From assembly GCA_001910725.1 (NCBI GenBank), contig MJGA01000005.1, positions 744,001-808,000 of the forward strand: a DNA stretch of 64,000 bases, read 5' to 3'. Positions 10,536-22,779 of the stretch are shown one piece after another; positions within the stretch are counted from its first letter, which is position 1; each line of letters opens with the position of its first letter. The notes below the pieces were generated by a model that worked only from the letters and a program-made list of their open reading frames with translations, had not been told where the DNA came from and made no database searches. A program made the translations under genes and the position numbers. The stretch comes from Phanerodontia chrysosporium (taxonomy: Eukaryota > Basidiomycota > Agaricomycetes > Polyporales > Phanerochaetaceae).

Positions 10536-13238
10536 ATGGTCGACACCTCGGGCTCTGCAGACATTTCTGTTTCCTCAGTATCGTCTCTCATAATCCATAC
10601 CAGGCCTCCAACGCCGACAGAATTGCTTCGAGAGGACGATGTTACTGCGGAAGAAGACTCTCCTCCTTCGATCCAGACGAAAACAAGGAACCTCAAGTAT
10701 CCCGAAGTGGTCTATCTTCGTCCGGCCACCGTCGGTGTGCAGACCCTGAAGTCTGTTTCCGCGAGAGTTGTCTCTCTTCCCGAGACTGTTTCGAAGTACT
10801 CCGCCAAACAGGAGAAGACGGGCAGGCGTGTAGTCTCAATGCCTGAGCGAGGCAAAAGCCCGCTGTCCTCTCAGACCCTTCCTGCGTACACGGACCAGGA
10901 CTCATTCGAGCAGGTCACGGAGAGTCCTGCCCGTGCCCGTGTTCGCTCTGTCGCGACCGACCTTCCACACACACCCTCTCCGCCGTCATCCCCGGACTCT
11001 ATCGTATTTATCGCAAATAAGTCACCGCTTCCGGAACAATTTCTCCGTAAGAAGATCATTGTCAACCAGTCCCGTACCCCGGAACCGCAAGACGAAAGTA
11101 TGTAGGCCTATGCCTTGAAGTTCGTTCTCTGATCAGGATTTATCAGACTGGTCTACTTGGGCGAAGTCTCCTCCGAGACCGATACCTGCTCTCCATGGGC
11201 CGCTATCATTACCATATGCCCGGTGCCCTTCGTGAGTATGGCTTCTATATTTTGTGTCAGCTTGCTTACTAGGAGTAGGGGTGCGGAAGGGACTGTCATC
11301 GAACAGCAAGAGAGCCTACCTCGGGTTATATGGGGTTTGGATGCTTCTGACAGCACCAAAGAGAGCAAGGACATCGTTGAAGAGGAGCGCACACAGACTC
11401 AAAGCGCTCCTCCCGTATCGCCTGCAGCTCCGAGCACGCGCAAGCAGAACACTCGACAAAAGCAGACTTCGGTAGTCCCGCCTAGATTCGCCAATCAGAA
11501 AGCGCGTACGGAGACACGATTGACTGAACAAGCCTCTGCACCACGTCAACAGCTGCTGACCCCTGATTCTGATCAGTATTATACCCCGCTGCAACTCTCC
11601 GCAACGTTCAACGCTTCTGGGCCGTCATATCCGTCGCTTCCTGCTCGCGGGCCGATCGATCTTAGCCAACTGATGTGTTCTCGGACTGAAGGAGCAAATA
11701 CGTACGTTCAGATTGACGACTTCTCCAATAACGCCGCCTTCGGTTCTCTACCATCTGGCATACGAACATACAGCTCTGCTGGAGATCTAGGTCTAGACTG
11801 GTCTACTTTCAATAAGGCGCAGGATTATCTCGGGACGTGTCTCTCTGGCTCTATCTGGTCCTTACCAGGCAATGGTTCTGGCAACTACTCTGGTGCTCCT
11901 GGAATTTCGCCAACTTTCTCTATGCGCTCGTTAGTGTCTTCGCGCAGCCCTATCATTCTGGACCCCCCTGGCCAACGTCTGCAAACCCGTTTGACGCAAC
12001 AATCGCCGATGTCTTCTCAGTACAGCACCTCTACTTTGAACACCCCTGCGCTCTCGTTACAGGGCGGTCCTGGCGGTCCTTCGCGGGCCACGTCTGCTCT
12101 GGAGATTGCTCAGAAGTACCGACAGCAGCAACTGATCCAACAGAAACAAGCTCAATCGACGCTCCCCACGCCGCCAAACTCATCATCGCCCATCTGGTCG
12201 GCTGGGTTTTCTCCGTATCAGGCTTCTTTGCTTTCTCCTGAAGTCCTGGCTGCTGCTCAGATGCCCAATGTTGTCAGGGACATAAACTCCCAGCAGTCAG
12301 CTCTAAGGCAGCAAGTGGAAGTTCTCCAGCAGCTACGCACTGCCGATCACGCCCGACTCGGTGTATCTGGTCGTAACGCGGAAGCGCAGATATCGTTCCT
12401 CGCTCCTGCTGCTCGTATTCAAGATCATATCAGCGACGCCTATGACCTACCTCTGGCTCGCGATGGGCTCGATCCTGCTCTGAATAAGGGACCTTTTACA
12501 AACACACAGCAGCTTCGTCATGCAGATCCAAGATCCTCTGTCAGTCAAACCCGCCACTCGTCGACAAGCTTCCAACCGATTCATACTGTAGCTGACATGC
12601 ACCGTTCCGGACCGCCGGAAGGGAATTTCGTCCAGTCTCATGGTCCTGCGTTGCCCTCATCGACTTCTTCCCCCAAGGTACAACCCCGGGGCCCCCTTAC
12701 GCAGCAGAACCCGCGGTCTGTGCCTCTCGCACGGCTCGTGCAACGTAGGCTGTCTGCGGTCCCTGAAGAGGATTCTTCCATGCTCTCTGATAACAATAGT
12801 CGCACGCAAGCGAGGCCCGCCGATCCATCCGTAGTGTACCACCGGTCGGCTGCTGCCGCAGAAGCCCAGACGCAGGACAAGCTTCAACAAGCTACTGCCG
12901 AATACGTGGGTCAGAGACAGCAGAGGCGCAAGCAGACACCGGGTCCGGGAACTCAGTCTGCCGCACATGCCAGAAAACCGGCCTCGGGAGGTCAGCAGTA
13001 CCAACGCCAGGCGCGGGAAGGTGCCGCACATGGTGGGCGCGGGCAAGACGAACATGCTGCCGGTGCACACCGCAGCTCCAGCGTGGACAGCATCGTTTCG
13101 CAGCGCACCGATCCCCCGCAGGGCTCAAAGCGCGGCGGGTTCCGCGGCGGTCGCGGTCGAGGCTGGCGTGGCCGCAGAGCTAATGCTGGTGTCCATGGCC
13201 CTGAACGTGTCGATGGAGGTCTGACCGTCAGGTCCTGA
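10536..13238 (+). CDS. Large low-complexity protein with RGG-rich C-terminus (unknown function)
   Basis: Exons 10536-11097, 11147-11231 and 11279-13238 join in phase and give 868 residues. The second and third exons create a compact block (PPRPIPALHGPLSLPYARC then PSGAEGT) that looks like the one well-conserved part. The N-terminus is Ser/Thr/Pro-rich with VGVQT; the middle is Gln-rich (KYRQQQLIQQKQ) with a possible coiled coil (RDINSQQSALRQQVEVLQQL); the end is basic with RGG/GRGRGWRGRR, typical of RNA-binding or phase-separating proteins. The alternative of reading through 11232-11278 without splicing removes the block and is less likely. Function unknown; RNA or mRNP binding is inferred only from the tail. 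Start could instead lie at 10444 with a further splice. Confidence 0.7.
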
Positions 13239-13598
13239 GTTTTGGTCTCGTCTTGTTCTCAGTTTCGTCATTATTTCCCAGGATGTCGCCCTTGTTTTCC
13301 ATGATCGCTGTCGTCTCGCTGTTCGCATTTCAGTGTGTTATTTTGTTGCATGTTTCCACCCTTGCATCTCGACGGACCGCAATTCTCGCTGTTGTGAACT
13401 GTTATCGGATTCCTCTCGTTCAGCATAGCTTTACACTATTAGCACGCAAAGCAATCCTAATGTGACATCGTACAAAGTCCCAGAGTAGATGAAGATGTGT
13501 ATTGCAAATCATAGCAGTACGAATAGCGACGCAATTATATCCAATCCAGACAACATCCTATCGAGCAGTGAAGATGGAGGTTGAGGTTAGTGTGGGCA
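13239..13598. other. Convergent 3' spacer
   Basis: Space between the stops of the RGG-tailed protein (plus) and vigilin (minus). T-rich after 13239; serves as 3' untranslated and termination sequence for both. No gene seen. Confidence 0.5.
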
Positions 13599-16500
13599 TC
13601 AGTCACGGCGGCCGCCACGGTGGGGACGAGCGGCAGTCATTTTGAGGATCGCGTCTCTGGCAGTCTCGATGGCAGTTTCCGAACCTGCAAGCACGAGATG
13701 AGGGATGACTCGATGCATCGTTATATCATGCTACTCACCAATGATGACAATCGTGTTGTCGTCACGACTAACGGTGATGTCCGCCTTGCTTTCAGCACGC
13801 AGGCGGGCGACGTTCGAGCCCTTGGCACCGACGATGCGCGGGAACATCGAGCGGTCGGGGAGGGTCAGGAAGCCGACGTGGGTCATCTCCTCGGCGTGGG
13901 CAATGGCGTCACGCACGACGCTCAGTGCGCGGTCGAGGGCCGCTTGGTCGGCGGCCTTGAAGGTCCAGACGGCCTCGCCCTCTTCGGCGTCTTGGTAGTT
14001 GGGCATGACCTGCCATTGCGCCTCAACGCTGGTCGCGTTCTCATCGGGGTCGTCGATGCGTGCAGTCGTGGCGCCCTCGGGTGCGGGACGAGGAGGCACC
14101 GGCGGGTTCTTCGGCGCCGCAGACTGCTCGACGCTGACGCCGAAGCTGCGAAGCGTACGGAAGAGGTTGCCTTGCTGGGTCACAGCATGATGGTACTTGA
14201 GGGGAACATTCAATGTACCAGTGACACCCTCAGGAGCGGGTGGCTTGACTGCGGCCTGCACGAACGTCGTCAGAAGGAAGACAAGGTATGGCTGAACAGG
14301 AAAGGACGCACCTTAAGCTCCGCAACAGCCTTCTCACAAGCCGCACGAGGGCCAGTGACCTTGACCAAGTCGGCGGGATCGACGTTGGCAAGTTCGTCGA
14401 CGTTCTCGGGCTCGCCGACGTTGTTGTATGAGCGCGATCCGGGGAATTGCACTTGAGTGTGCGTGCGATTCTGCAGCTCGTTGAGGTGCTGACCCCCACG
14501 GCCAATGAGCGCACGGTGCTGCGCGGCGGGATCTCGACACCGAGCACGACGCGATCGCGGAGGCCAGCAGCGACCTTCTCGAGCTCAGCCTTGAGCTTGG
14601 CGACAAGCTTAGGCTCGCCGCGCAGCGTGACTTCGTCCGACTCTTCACCAGGACGGGGGCTAAGTGAACGCGACCAATGAGTACTACCTCAATACTGAGG
14701 GATTGATGACGTACAATCGGATGAGGCCGGCCTGCACCTTAGGGTCGGTAGGTCCACCACAGCGAGTGATGAGTTCCTTGAGACCTTGGCCGCCGGGGCC
14801 AATGATGGTACGGTGGAACTTGCTCTCGATGTGGACGCTATCGGTGGTCTCCTCCTGGACCTGTTCAGAGATGCTGAGGATACGCTCCTTGGCCTCGTTA
14901 ATCGCAGCCTTGGTGCCGCGGAGCACGACAGTCGAGACCTCGCCGTTCTCGGGAGACTTGTCGATGTCGATTTGAGCACCGGTGATATCCTTAATCTCGT
15001 TGATCTGAGCACCACCACGACCGAGAATGCGAGCGACAGAGCGAGTTGGAACCGTGAACTTGACCTGGTTGTTCGACTCCTTCTCGAACTCGTACGCCTC
15101 GAGCAGCTCGGCTTTCGCCTGAGCGACACCCTTCTTGGGACCCTTGACAATGACCTCGTCGGGCTTGGGCATGTCTCGCTTGCCATCGGCGTTCTCCGCG
15201 TCGCCACGGGGGAAGGTGATCTTGACGTCGTACTTGTCCTCAAGACGGACGACGTACTTGCCACCTTGGCCGATAAGCGAGGGATGGAACTGGCGAGGAA
15301 TCTTCAAGACCTCCGTAGTCTCATCCGCCTGAAAGAGGGAAAGTTAGCCATGGGACGCGAGCACGAATAGAATGTCACACACAAACTTGTCCGCCTGGGT
15401 GATGATACGGCGTTTCGCCTCCTCGACATTCTCCTTGCGACCGGTAATCTGGAAAGAGGTTGGCTGAATCCGTACACGATACCGAAAGGAATGCCCACCT
15501 TAACCTTGACCTTCTGTCCAGCAGGGACCTTCTTCTTCTTGCCGGCATCCTTATCCTTGTCCTCATGGTCATCAGAGAAGTCAACCTTGACGCCGAGCGA
15601 ATCGCGGATCCTGTTAACCCCTGTACCATGGGCACCCACAATGCGGGCAACAAACTCCCGGCCGATCTCAAACTCCGTCGACTATGATCAAGAGGGATGA
15701 CGAAAAAGTAATCAGGAAAAGAAGACGTGGATCGGACGGCGATACGCACGTAGCTGTTGACGATCTCGTCATTCTTGGCGGCCTCGACAATCTGCTCGAT
15801 TTCCTTGACGGCACGGTTGACATCGGCGCTGATGCCGCGCACGACGATGATATCCTCTGTGGTGGCGTCGCCCGCATCCTTGCCGAGCTTGATAGAAAGA
15901 GTTTTGTCCTCGCCGATGATCCTGGAGAATATTCACCTGAGTATGCACATATGCGTAAAGTAAACCGCAACCTTACGCGTTGAGAGTCGTTCCGTTCTGA
16001 CCGATGACAGCCTCATGCCATTTCTTCTCCACGGTGATCGTCTGAGTCTTGACATCGGCGGCAGCCTTGGCCATCTTCAGAAGCTCAGCCTCAACCTCCT
16101 CAAGCTTCTGAGCTTTCTCCACAGGAGATGGAGAAGCGTTGGGAGACGTAGGATCGTAGACGAGGAGGACCGAGGACTGCTCAGCAGACTCGGGAGGGAA
16201 GAACACGAGAACGTTCTGCTGCTCGTGGAAGGCCTTCAACCTGCATACAGAGGTAAGTTCCAAGGAAAGGCAATGATAGCAAGCGGCCGTACTTCTTAGC
16301 GTTCTTGTGCGAGTTTATGATCCGGTGAACAAGCCAGTCGATAGGAACGTCCTTGGTGGCACCGATGAGTTTGCCGAGTAACTGCGAGAGCTGACGGACG
16401 GCAGCATCCACAGCGGGCTTCTCGCCAACGAGATCAACGTTGAGCACATTAGCTTTCTGGATCGTGGAGGCCGGTGGAGTGTAGACCGCAACACCAGGGT

Positions 16501-17880
16501 TCGCATCGCTAAGGGTCTTGGGGTACCCGACACGAGTCATGTACGTGAGCAACTGACGGGAAACCGCAATGGGGCCAGGAAGCGGGAACTCGTGGATGTA
16601 TGCCGAGTTCGCCTTCTCCATAACGGCGCTGACACCGTTTCCGATATCCGCAGCGCGACCCCAAACGTTAACCTCTTCACCAGGCTCCTCGAAGCTCTGA
16701 ACGATGACCGCACAGCGGGACTTGCTCATGATCTCCTCGGCGCCCTTTCCAGTGAGCAAGCGGTGCTGGCGCTTCGGAAGCATAATCTTGACGGACGTCA
16801 CCTCAGACTGGAAGTGGTCGCGTGCAGATTTGATAGACTCTACGACGCGTTCGACAGCCTCGCGATCACCGCTAACGGCGATTTCACGGGCGGCTTGGTT
16901 CAACTGCAGTTGGACGTCTCCACCCTGAGCAGCCTCCAGGAACTTGGCACGCAGAGGAAGAAGGAACAGCAGAACGTGAGCAGGGATGTCCTTGACGCGC
17001 TGTGTGGTGCGAGAGGTCTTCGACGCGATAATCTGCTGAAGCGCTTCCTGAGCCTCGAGAGCAAGAGGCTGAGGACCCGTGATCGTGACCGGCACAGTGG
17101 GCTCCTCGTCTTCGTCGTTAGTGCCGGGGAGAGGGGTGGCGTTGCGCGAGGGGGAATGGGAACCGCCGTTGGCCTGACCGTTGATGGCGTCCCTGCGAGG
17201 AATGTCAACCTTGACGCCAGTTTGTTCACGGATCTCCTTGAGAGTAGCACCCTTAGGACCGATGATGCTGGGAATCGTAGAAGCCGGTGCGTTCAGGACG
17301 AGAGTCACCTGCAGATCTGTGTCAGGCAGCTCTCTCTCGGTGAGATGAGTCACATACGACGGGGGAGAGACCAGCAAGCAATGCCTTCTTCGCCTTCTCA
17401 AAGTCCTTCTTGCTCTCAGATTTGAGGAAGAACGTAGTCTGGCGGAGCTTCTGATTAGTAGAAGCGTCGAGCTTGACTTTGTACTGCGCCATGATCTGCT
17501 TCATGATCTCGCCGAGTGACGTGGGCCTGCCATCCCTGCCAGCGGTGGACAAGTCACCGACGGGAATCGTGAACGACTCGGAAAACGTCGGCTGCTTCGA
17601 CACAGTAGCCTTGATGCGGGGTGCACCCCACGCCGAAGCGGGTGCCTTGGCAGCGGGGGCGGAAGGCGCGAGGGACGGGAAAGCGATGTCGGAATCGGTG
17701 TCGAGAGTACCATTGGAAGGCGGGGCGGGGCGAGCCTTCACGGGAGACTCTACCAGACTCGGGAACGGATCCGGAGCTCCTTCCAACTCAGCGTGTCTCC
17801 TCTGCGCAGGACGCGTGAGCTCCCGTTTACCTCCGGTATATACGCGCGAGAAGGCGTACCTGGAGGTCTGCTGCAGACAT
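13599..17880 (-). CDS. Vigilin/Scp160-type multi-KH RNA-binding protein
   Basis: Exon 1 is tiny (17880-17860, MSAADLQ), then a GTACGC...CAG intron (17859-17802) leads to RRHAELEGAPDPFPSL, an N-terminus typical of fungal vigilins. At least nine KH repeats are recognisable by their GxxG loops, in order: GPKG (about 17255), a degenerate TGKG (about 16750), GQNG (about 16000), GAHG (about 15635), GQGG (about 15270), GRGG (about 15030), GPGG (about 14805), GRGG (about 14500), GAKG (about 13825); further degenerate copies lie between about 16200 and 17000. The protein ends in a basic RGGRRD tail. Scp160/vigilin binds polysome-associated mRNA at the ER and influences translation of selected codons. 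Several introns are visible (e.g. near 17350, 16240, 15950, 15730, 15330, 14690, 14310, 13735). Family assignment is strong; exact KH number needs a profile search. Confidence 0.92.
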
Positions 17881-18209
17881 GGCTGTGCGGATATGGACGG
17901 CCGAGGGACGGTGTACCTTTGACGGGAAAACCTGGGCAACGAGAGCGGATACTCCGTCGCCAACCGCGAGCGAAAGTGATTGAGAGAACGAAGATGAGGG
18001 TTTTGGGTGACGAGCGTAGCGTTGTACGTGGACAGTCAATATCACGGCATTTACGCGTGGGAACTACCTGCCTACTCCGTCCCGCCGGCTTCCCTAGGAT
18101 TTGGGACCGACTCGAAATGCGCCTCATCCGACTGGAACATCCCTCTGGTAAATTACATCGATATCGCGTACACCTCTACACGTGTATACATCAGTCTCCA
18201 GCTCGAGCA
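17881..18209. other. Vigilin promoter and 5' flank
   Basis: Space between the vigilin start and the stop of RNase H2 subunit B, both on the minus strand, so it must hold the vigilin promoter. No TATA box was recognised. Confidence 0.45.
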
Positions 18210-19561
18210 TCATGAGGCCTTTGGCTGGAAGAACGTAGACAGTTTCGCCATCCCCTTCGTGTTCACCTTCTTGAGCTTCTCCACCCCGGTGGATGCGGTC
18301 TTTCTCTTTTTCCCTGCAGCCTTCTCCGTCGCAGAGCTCTTGCTTTCCTTGAGCTCCATCTTATTCATGTCTGCCGCTGCAAGGGCGGCAGCCTCGTCAT
18401 TCAATGACTTCAAATGCTTGTCCAGAGCGGTGAAGCTACCAGGTTGTCAGCGGAGAACCCAGATATGTGGTGGCAACGTACTCGTATGACGCTAGGAGCC
18501 TTTTCTGCAGATGTTCTGGCACGTAATGTGAGACCAGGTCACAGGCGGCTTTGAGTCGTCCCACTGTAATCAGGGCGAAATTTAGAACAGCACCCAGAAC
18601 GGAGACGAGACTACGGGCGCAACTTACATTCGAGCAGGTGATCCTTCCCGTCATCCATCAAACCATCCTTGGCCAGGCCCCTTGTCAATGTGCGTGACGC
18701 CTCGAATATGGATTGTGAGTTGAGCCGTGTAACCTTTTTCTTTAGGCTCTCTACGACGATGTCAGGTGAATACCTGTACACGGCCAATTCGTCTGTGATC
18801 TCTGTAAAGCATTGGTCAGAGTCGGAGCGATCAGCACTCGACAGCAGTGAACATACGTTTGGTTTCGCATGTTCTTGCCATAGCTTTTCGCGCACAGTCT
18901 AGCGATACGAAGTACAACAAGTCTTCCTTACACAGGCATGCTGCTGGGTCCTTGTTACTCCGCGTCGTCTGCGAGAGCTTCTCGATCGCTTCTTCGAATA
19001 TATCATCCATAGGTCTGAACGTCCCTGGTTGGTCGTTTGTCTATACCTCAGCGTGAGAACAGGAAGAGTCCGAAGAAGATGCATCCTACCGGTGCCAGAA
19101 CCTGTAATATTGGGAGGAGAAGAAACGCTGGGTCGACTGGAGTCATAAGAAGCAGCTTGCCGTCTAATTGTCTGTGTGAGCACGCAATGTCATGAGCACG
19201 ACTGACCATAATACCTTGTATAACTTGTCCCTCAGTCAAAAACCAGGACCTCTCATTCGGTGGTGCGACCATTTGCACCTCTGCAATAGACGACTTGCCG
19301 TCGCGGTTCATGTAGGGTAGAAACAGAGACGGTAGTCCTATAAGTTGTTTAGCTAGAGCAGAAAGGAAGTAGTTCGTAGGATGCACCTGTTCTAGGGTGT
19401 GGAAGTCTCAGGACTCTCAAGTTTTGAGGGGCATCTGTTTCATTTAGCTTCGCCAAGAGAGCGTCGAGGACGTCTACCGATTGTCAGTGTCTCTCGGGCC
19501 ACGGCGCGCACGACACCCGTAGACACGTACCTGTAGGCAGTATTCCAACGTGCATAGACAT
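18210..19561 (-). CDS. RNH202: Ribonuclease H2 subunit B
   Basis: Start ATG 19561: MSMHVGILPT then, across a 5' intron, DVLDALLAKLNETDAPQ and RVLRLPHPRTG. Next exons carry the triple-barrel core (PSLFLPYMNRDGKSSIAEVQ, APPNERSWFL, DGKLLLMTPVDPAFLLLPIL, TFRPMDDIFEEAIEKL), and a helical region (GLMDDGKDHLLECK, HYVPEHLQKRLLASYE). The C-terminus is basic and ends KGMAKLSTFFQPKAS, a PCNA-interacting motif of form LxxFF in which the usual first Gln is Met. RNase H2B is the structural subunit that tethers the enzyme to PCNA for removal of ribonucleotides and RNA from genomic DNA in the nucleus. All hallmarks are in place; intron borders in the middle are approximate. Confidence 0.9.
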
Positions 19562-19749
19562 TTAAATCAAAAATAAGGTCCAAGACGCGTCGTATAGGGA
19601 GATCGTCCAATTGGAGGTGGAGGTCGTGTCGAGCGTTGAGCGCGTTGTTTGTTCTTGTTGTGGCGCTCGGACTGCACGTACGCCGAGAAAGGCAATCGTA
19701 GATTTCCCTCCCTGCCTCTTCAGACAGCTTCAGACACACCGACACCTTG
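19562..19749. promoter_or_regulatory. Divergent promoter RNase H2B / Taspase1
   Basis: Only 188 bp separate the two start codons, so both genes are transcribed outward from it. It contains ACGCGT at 19585-19590, the MluI cell-cycle box bound by MBF in yeasts, 24 bp upstream of the RNase H2B ATG. Confidence 0.5.
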
Positions 19750-21354
19750 ATGTCTCATCCAGCCACTGTTCTAGTAGCCGTACATGGCGGTGCAGGTTAT
19801 CACTCAATACAGTCGGAAGCTGAGGTACGAAAGGCCATGAGAATGTATACTCGTTCAAGGCCTCCAATTCTTGCCACGATGCTCAAACGCGTCTTCATCA
19901 AGGGCTTGCAAGCGCGCACTTGCCCGACTGCAGGACGGTTGCGCAGCATTAGACGCAGTGCAGAGTTCTATCATGGTTCTTGAGGACGACGAACATTTCA
20001 ATGCAGGTGCTGCTACACGCTCTGTGTTGGATGAAACATTTGCGTGACATCATACTTTCCAGGCTTCGGCTCGAATCTGACCGCAGACGGGACCGTCGAG
20101 TGTGACGCGTCGCTATCGGATGGCTCAACGGGTGCTTTTGGTAGCGTTGGTGCTATGTCCGGTATGACTACCCTCTCTATGGCATTCAGTCCTCTACCTT
20201 CTGACCTGCCCAGGTAGGCGTCAAGAACCCAATATGCGCTGCTCGCGCCGTCCTCGACCACTCGAGGGAGCCTGATCCGCTCGGTAGGATCCGACCACTG
20301 TCCATGTCATTGTCTTAAGGAGTCTATGCTGAATACTTACATCGATTGACAGCATGCTCGTTGGGGACGGCGCACGCGCGTTTGTTGAAGGACGAGACGT
20401 GCCATGCGTCGCGCCCGACGCTCTGACTTGCGACCGCACAATGGCAGAATGGAACGCGTGGGTGGACCGTCTAAAAGCCGCACGTGAGAGACAAGACACA
20501 GCGGCTTTTGCTGCTGCTGCAGACGAGTTGCGCCGACTGCAAGATACTGTAGGAGCTGTTGCGTGGGACCGTCATGGTAGCCTGGCAGCAGGTGTATCAA
20601 GGTATCATATACTAGTCTGCAGACCTGGTGATTTACTCAACATGCATAGTGGTGGACTTCTGCTCAAATATTCAGGCCGCGTCGGTGAAGCAGCGGTGTA
20701 CAGCGCAGGCTGTTGGGCACAGCATAAGCCGCGCAGCCCTGCTGGAGCAGGCGTAGCATGTAGTGTCTCAGGTTAGTCGAACCTACTACTTCTTGTGAGG
20801 TCCTGGTGACTTGACGGGAATTACATCAGGCTCGGGGGAGTACATCATTCGTGAGATGCTTGCAAGACGAATATGTGAAGACTTCATGGAGGCGCCAGAC
20901 GGAGACATGCATGATCTACTCTATCGTCGACTGCTCCACTTTCACGGTGCGAACTCAGTCATTGCAGCCCATGCATTGTTCCTGACTCGTCTACCGTAGA
21001 GAAGTCCGTTGCTCTAGGCGAACCAGAGCCAATCGCGGGGGTGCTTGTCCTTGCTAAGGAAGTCGATGACGACGGTGCAGTGCATCGTGAGCATGATCCA
21101 ACGGACAAATCGCGCCCACAAGTTTACGCTCTTTCTCCCCGACAGCACGCCTTTGGTGCGGCTTCACCTCGCAGAGCATGGCGATCGCCTACGCTTCAAG
21201 TGAGGATCCCAAGCCAAAGGCGAGTTCCTCCTGGAAACTCCAAACGAGTCACGTTGCTTATCCCTGCATCCAGGCGATGATACTCCGCAGACCAAGCCCG
21301 TGCAGAGAGAACACGTCACCAATCTACATCACGGCCCTTTCGCTACGCCGTTGA
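19750..21354 (+). CDS. TASP1: Threonine aspartase 1 (Taspase1-like Ntn hydrolase)
   Basis: Exon 1 (19750-19844) encodes TVLVAVHGGAGYHS and splices at GTATAC to ACKRALARLQDGC. Later blocks: HFNAGFGSNL, TVECDASLSDGS, GVKNPICAARAVL, MLVGDGARAF, then the processing site LQDTVGAVAWD with the nucleophile Thr at about residue 192, followed by GVSSGGLLLKYSGRVGEAA and CWAQ. GSGEYIIREMLARRICEDF and LWCGFTSQSMAIAYASSED complete the C-terminal subunit. The site plus SGGLxLKxxGRVGxAAxYxxGCWA separate Taspase1 from ordinary L-asparaginases of the same family. Animal Taspase1 cleaves MLL and the TFIIA alpha-beta precursor after Asp; the fungal substrate is unknown. The last 60 codons before the stop at 21352-21354 are less certain but end in IYITALSLRR. 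Confidence 0.88.
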
Positions 21355-21419
21355 TACACTGCCAGGCAGCTACCTTGGCCCGCCGTTTTGAGACGGTGGC
21401 GTCGATGCCGGCGAGCCCC

Positions 21420-22779
21420 CTAGGCTTCCGTTCGTGACGTTTCGCGGACAGCGTGGGGATTGATACTTGTCGAGCGTGGTAGGCTGTTCGCAGGCGTGGA
21501 GGGTGTAGCAGCTCGTGCAGGAGTCGCCGCCCGTGCGGGTGTGCCGGGGGTAGCGTTCGGGCGTGATGCATTGAGCCGTTGGAGCGTCTTGATTGGGAAC
21601 TTCGTACGGCAGGTCGAGCAGACGGGTACTGGTTGACAAAATACTACACAGGGCAATGAGATACGTTAAGCAGACGAAGGAAAACTAGTGTACGCACTAG
21701 AGAGGCAGACAGAGCACACAAAGCCAATGTCAACGATATTCTTGTGGCAGAAACACGCCGCGCGGAAGTCGATCTTGTCTTGGGTCGGCACAGACATCAG
21801 CTGGCGAAGGCCGGGTGGTGGAAGGAAAGACATCTAGGAAACAATCCGTTTAAAATCGGTCATAGTAGAGCAGTCGATTTGCCATACCATGAGATATTGA
21901 AGTATAGCATCTGGCCGGTCGATGTCGATGTACGAGCCTCCTGTAAGATGTGCAGCTTGCTGTAGGAACGTGCTCTCGCCGCCAAAGATCTTGCATACGT
22001 CTATGGTGACTTTCTGCTCTGCCATGTGAGTCGGATTCAACAATGAGGGGAAAACGAGCACACACGAGTTTTTGGGCTGAGAAGATGGAGTTCATGACAG
22101 GGATGTACGATGACGATTGGTCAGGGGACACGGATATAATCAAAATTCGCGGGTCAGGAAGCGTTGTTGGGTCGTCGTTGCGAGGTGCAGAGTTCGAGGA
22201 ACCGTTCGTAACCCTGTTTATGTCTGCGATGCCAGGTTAGACCCACTTCTTCGCAGACAAGTGACGACCCTCACAGCACATAGCCTTCGTTAACGCTCCC
22301 ACAAATTCTATGGGCTCTGTCAACGGAGGGATTAGAGCACAGTCGCAAGCATGGGGTGTCTCTGACCGTACCTTCATTCTCAGGTTCCCCCAACGCCTCA
22401 ATCTCTCTCTCAATGTTCTTCATGATCATCGAGTCCATGACCTTGAACGGCCGATACGAGTTCGCGTCCGCAGGTTCAATCCCTTCGTCGTTCACAGGCG
22501 TGGTCGAGGAGTAGAGCATGACGCTGCACCATGGCGGTGTCCTGTGTTATTTGTCACCGCAACATGCTTGCTAGAGACAGCGTACCTCTTTCCTGGCAGT
22601 GCTCCAAATAGCGCGAGGCTATTCTCATCTTTACACGCGATGTGCGCGTTCAAGAAGGCCAGGAGGTGGGATAAGAACGTGGACAGCGTGACCGGGTGCG
22701 GATTGCTCGGCGACGCGGCAAGGTGCCATTGTTTGGGCGAGAGGTCGAGGACGACTCCGAGATGTGAGGCCTTGTCCAT
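21420..22779 (-). CDS. TFB4: TFIIH core subunit Tfb4/p34
   Basis: Start ATG 22779 gives MDKASHLGVVLDLSPKQW, the von Willebrand A-like beta strand of p34. Further blocks: FLNAHIACKDENSLALFGAL, PVNDEGIEPADANSYRPF, SYIPVMNSIFSAQKL, VTIDVCKIFGGESTFLQQA, HLTGGSYIDIDRPDAILQYL. The C-terminal zinc-binding domain spans the last two exons: ACFCHKNIVDIGFVCSVCLS then FCQPVPVCSTCRTKF, eight Cys/His ligands typical of Tfb4. An Ala/Thr/Pro tail follows (repeats of TPARAA). Tfb4 pairs with p44/Ssl1 in the TFIIH core for transcription initiation and nucleotide excision repair. The stop is 65 bp from the convergent Taspase1 stop. Confidence 0.92.

Noticed and set aside
11232..11278. Reading straight through this segment as coding
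   Set aside because: It starts GTGAGT and ends TAG; splicing it gives a far better protein (ARCPSGAEG) than the read-through.
13581..14456. Plus-strand 291-codon frame opposite vigilin
   Set aside because: Mirror of KH-coding sequence on the minus strand; the minus-strand product is clearly conserved.
16592..17425. Plus-strand 277-codon frame opposite vigilin
   Set aside because: Shadow of the vigilin coding strand.
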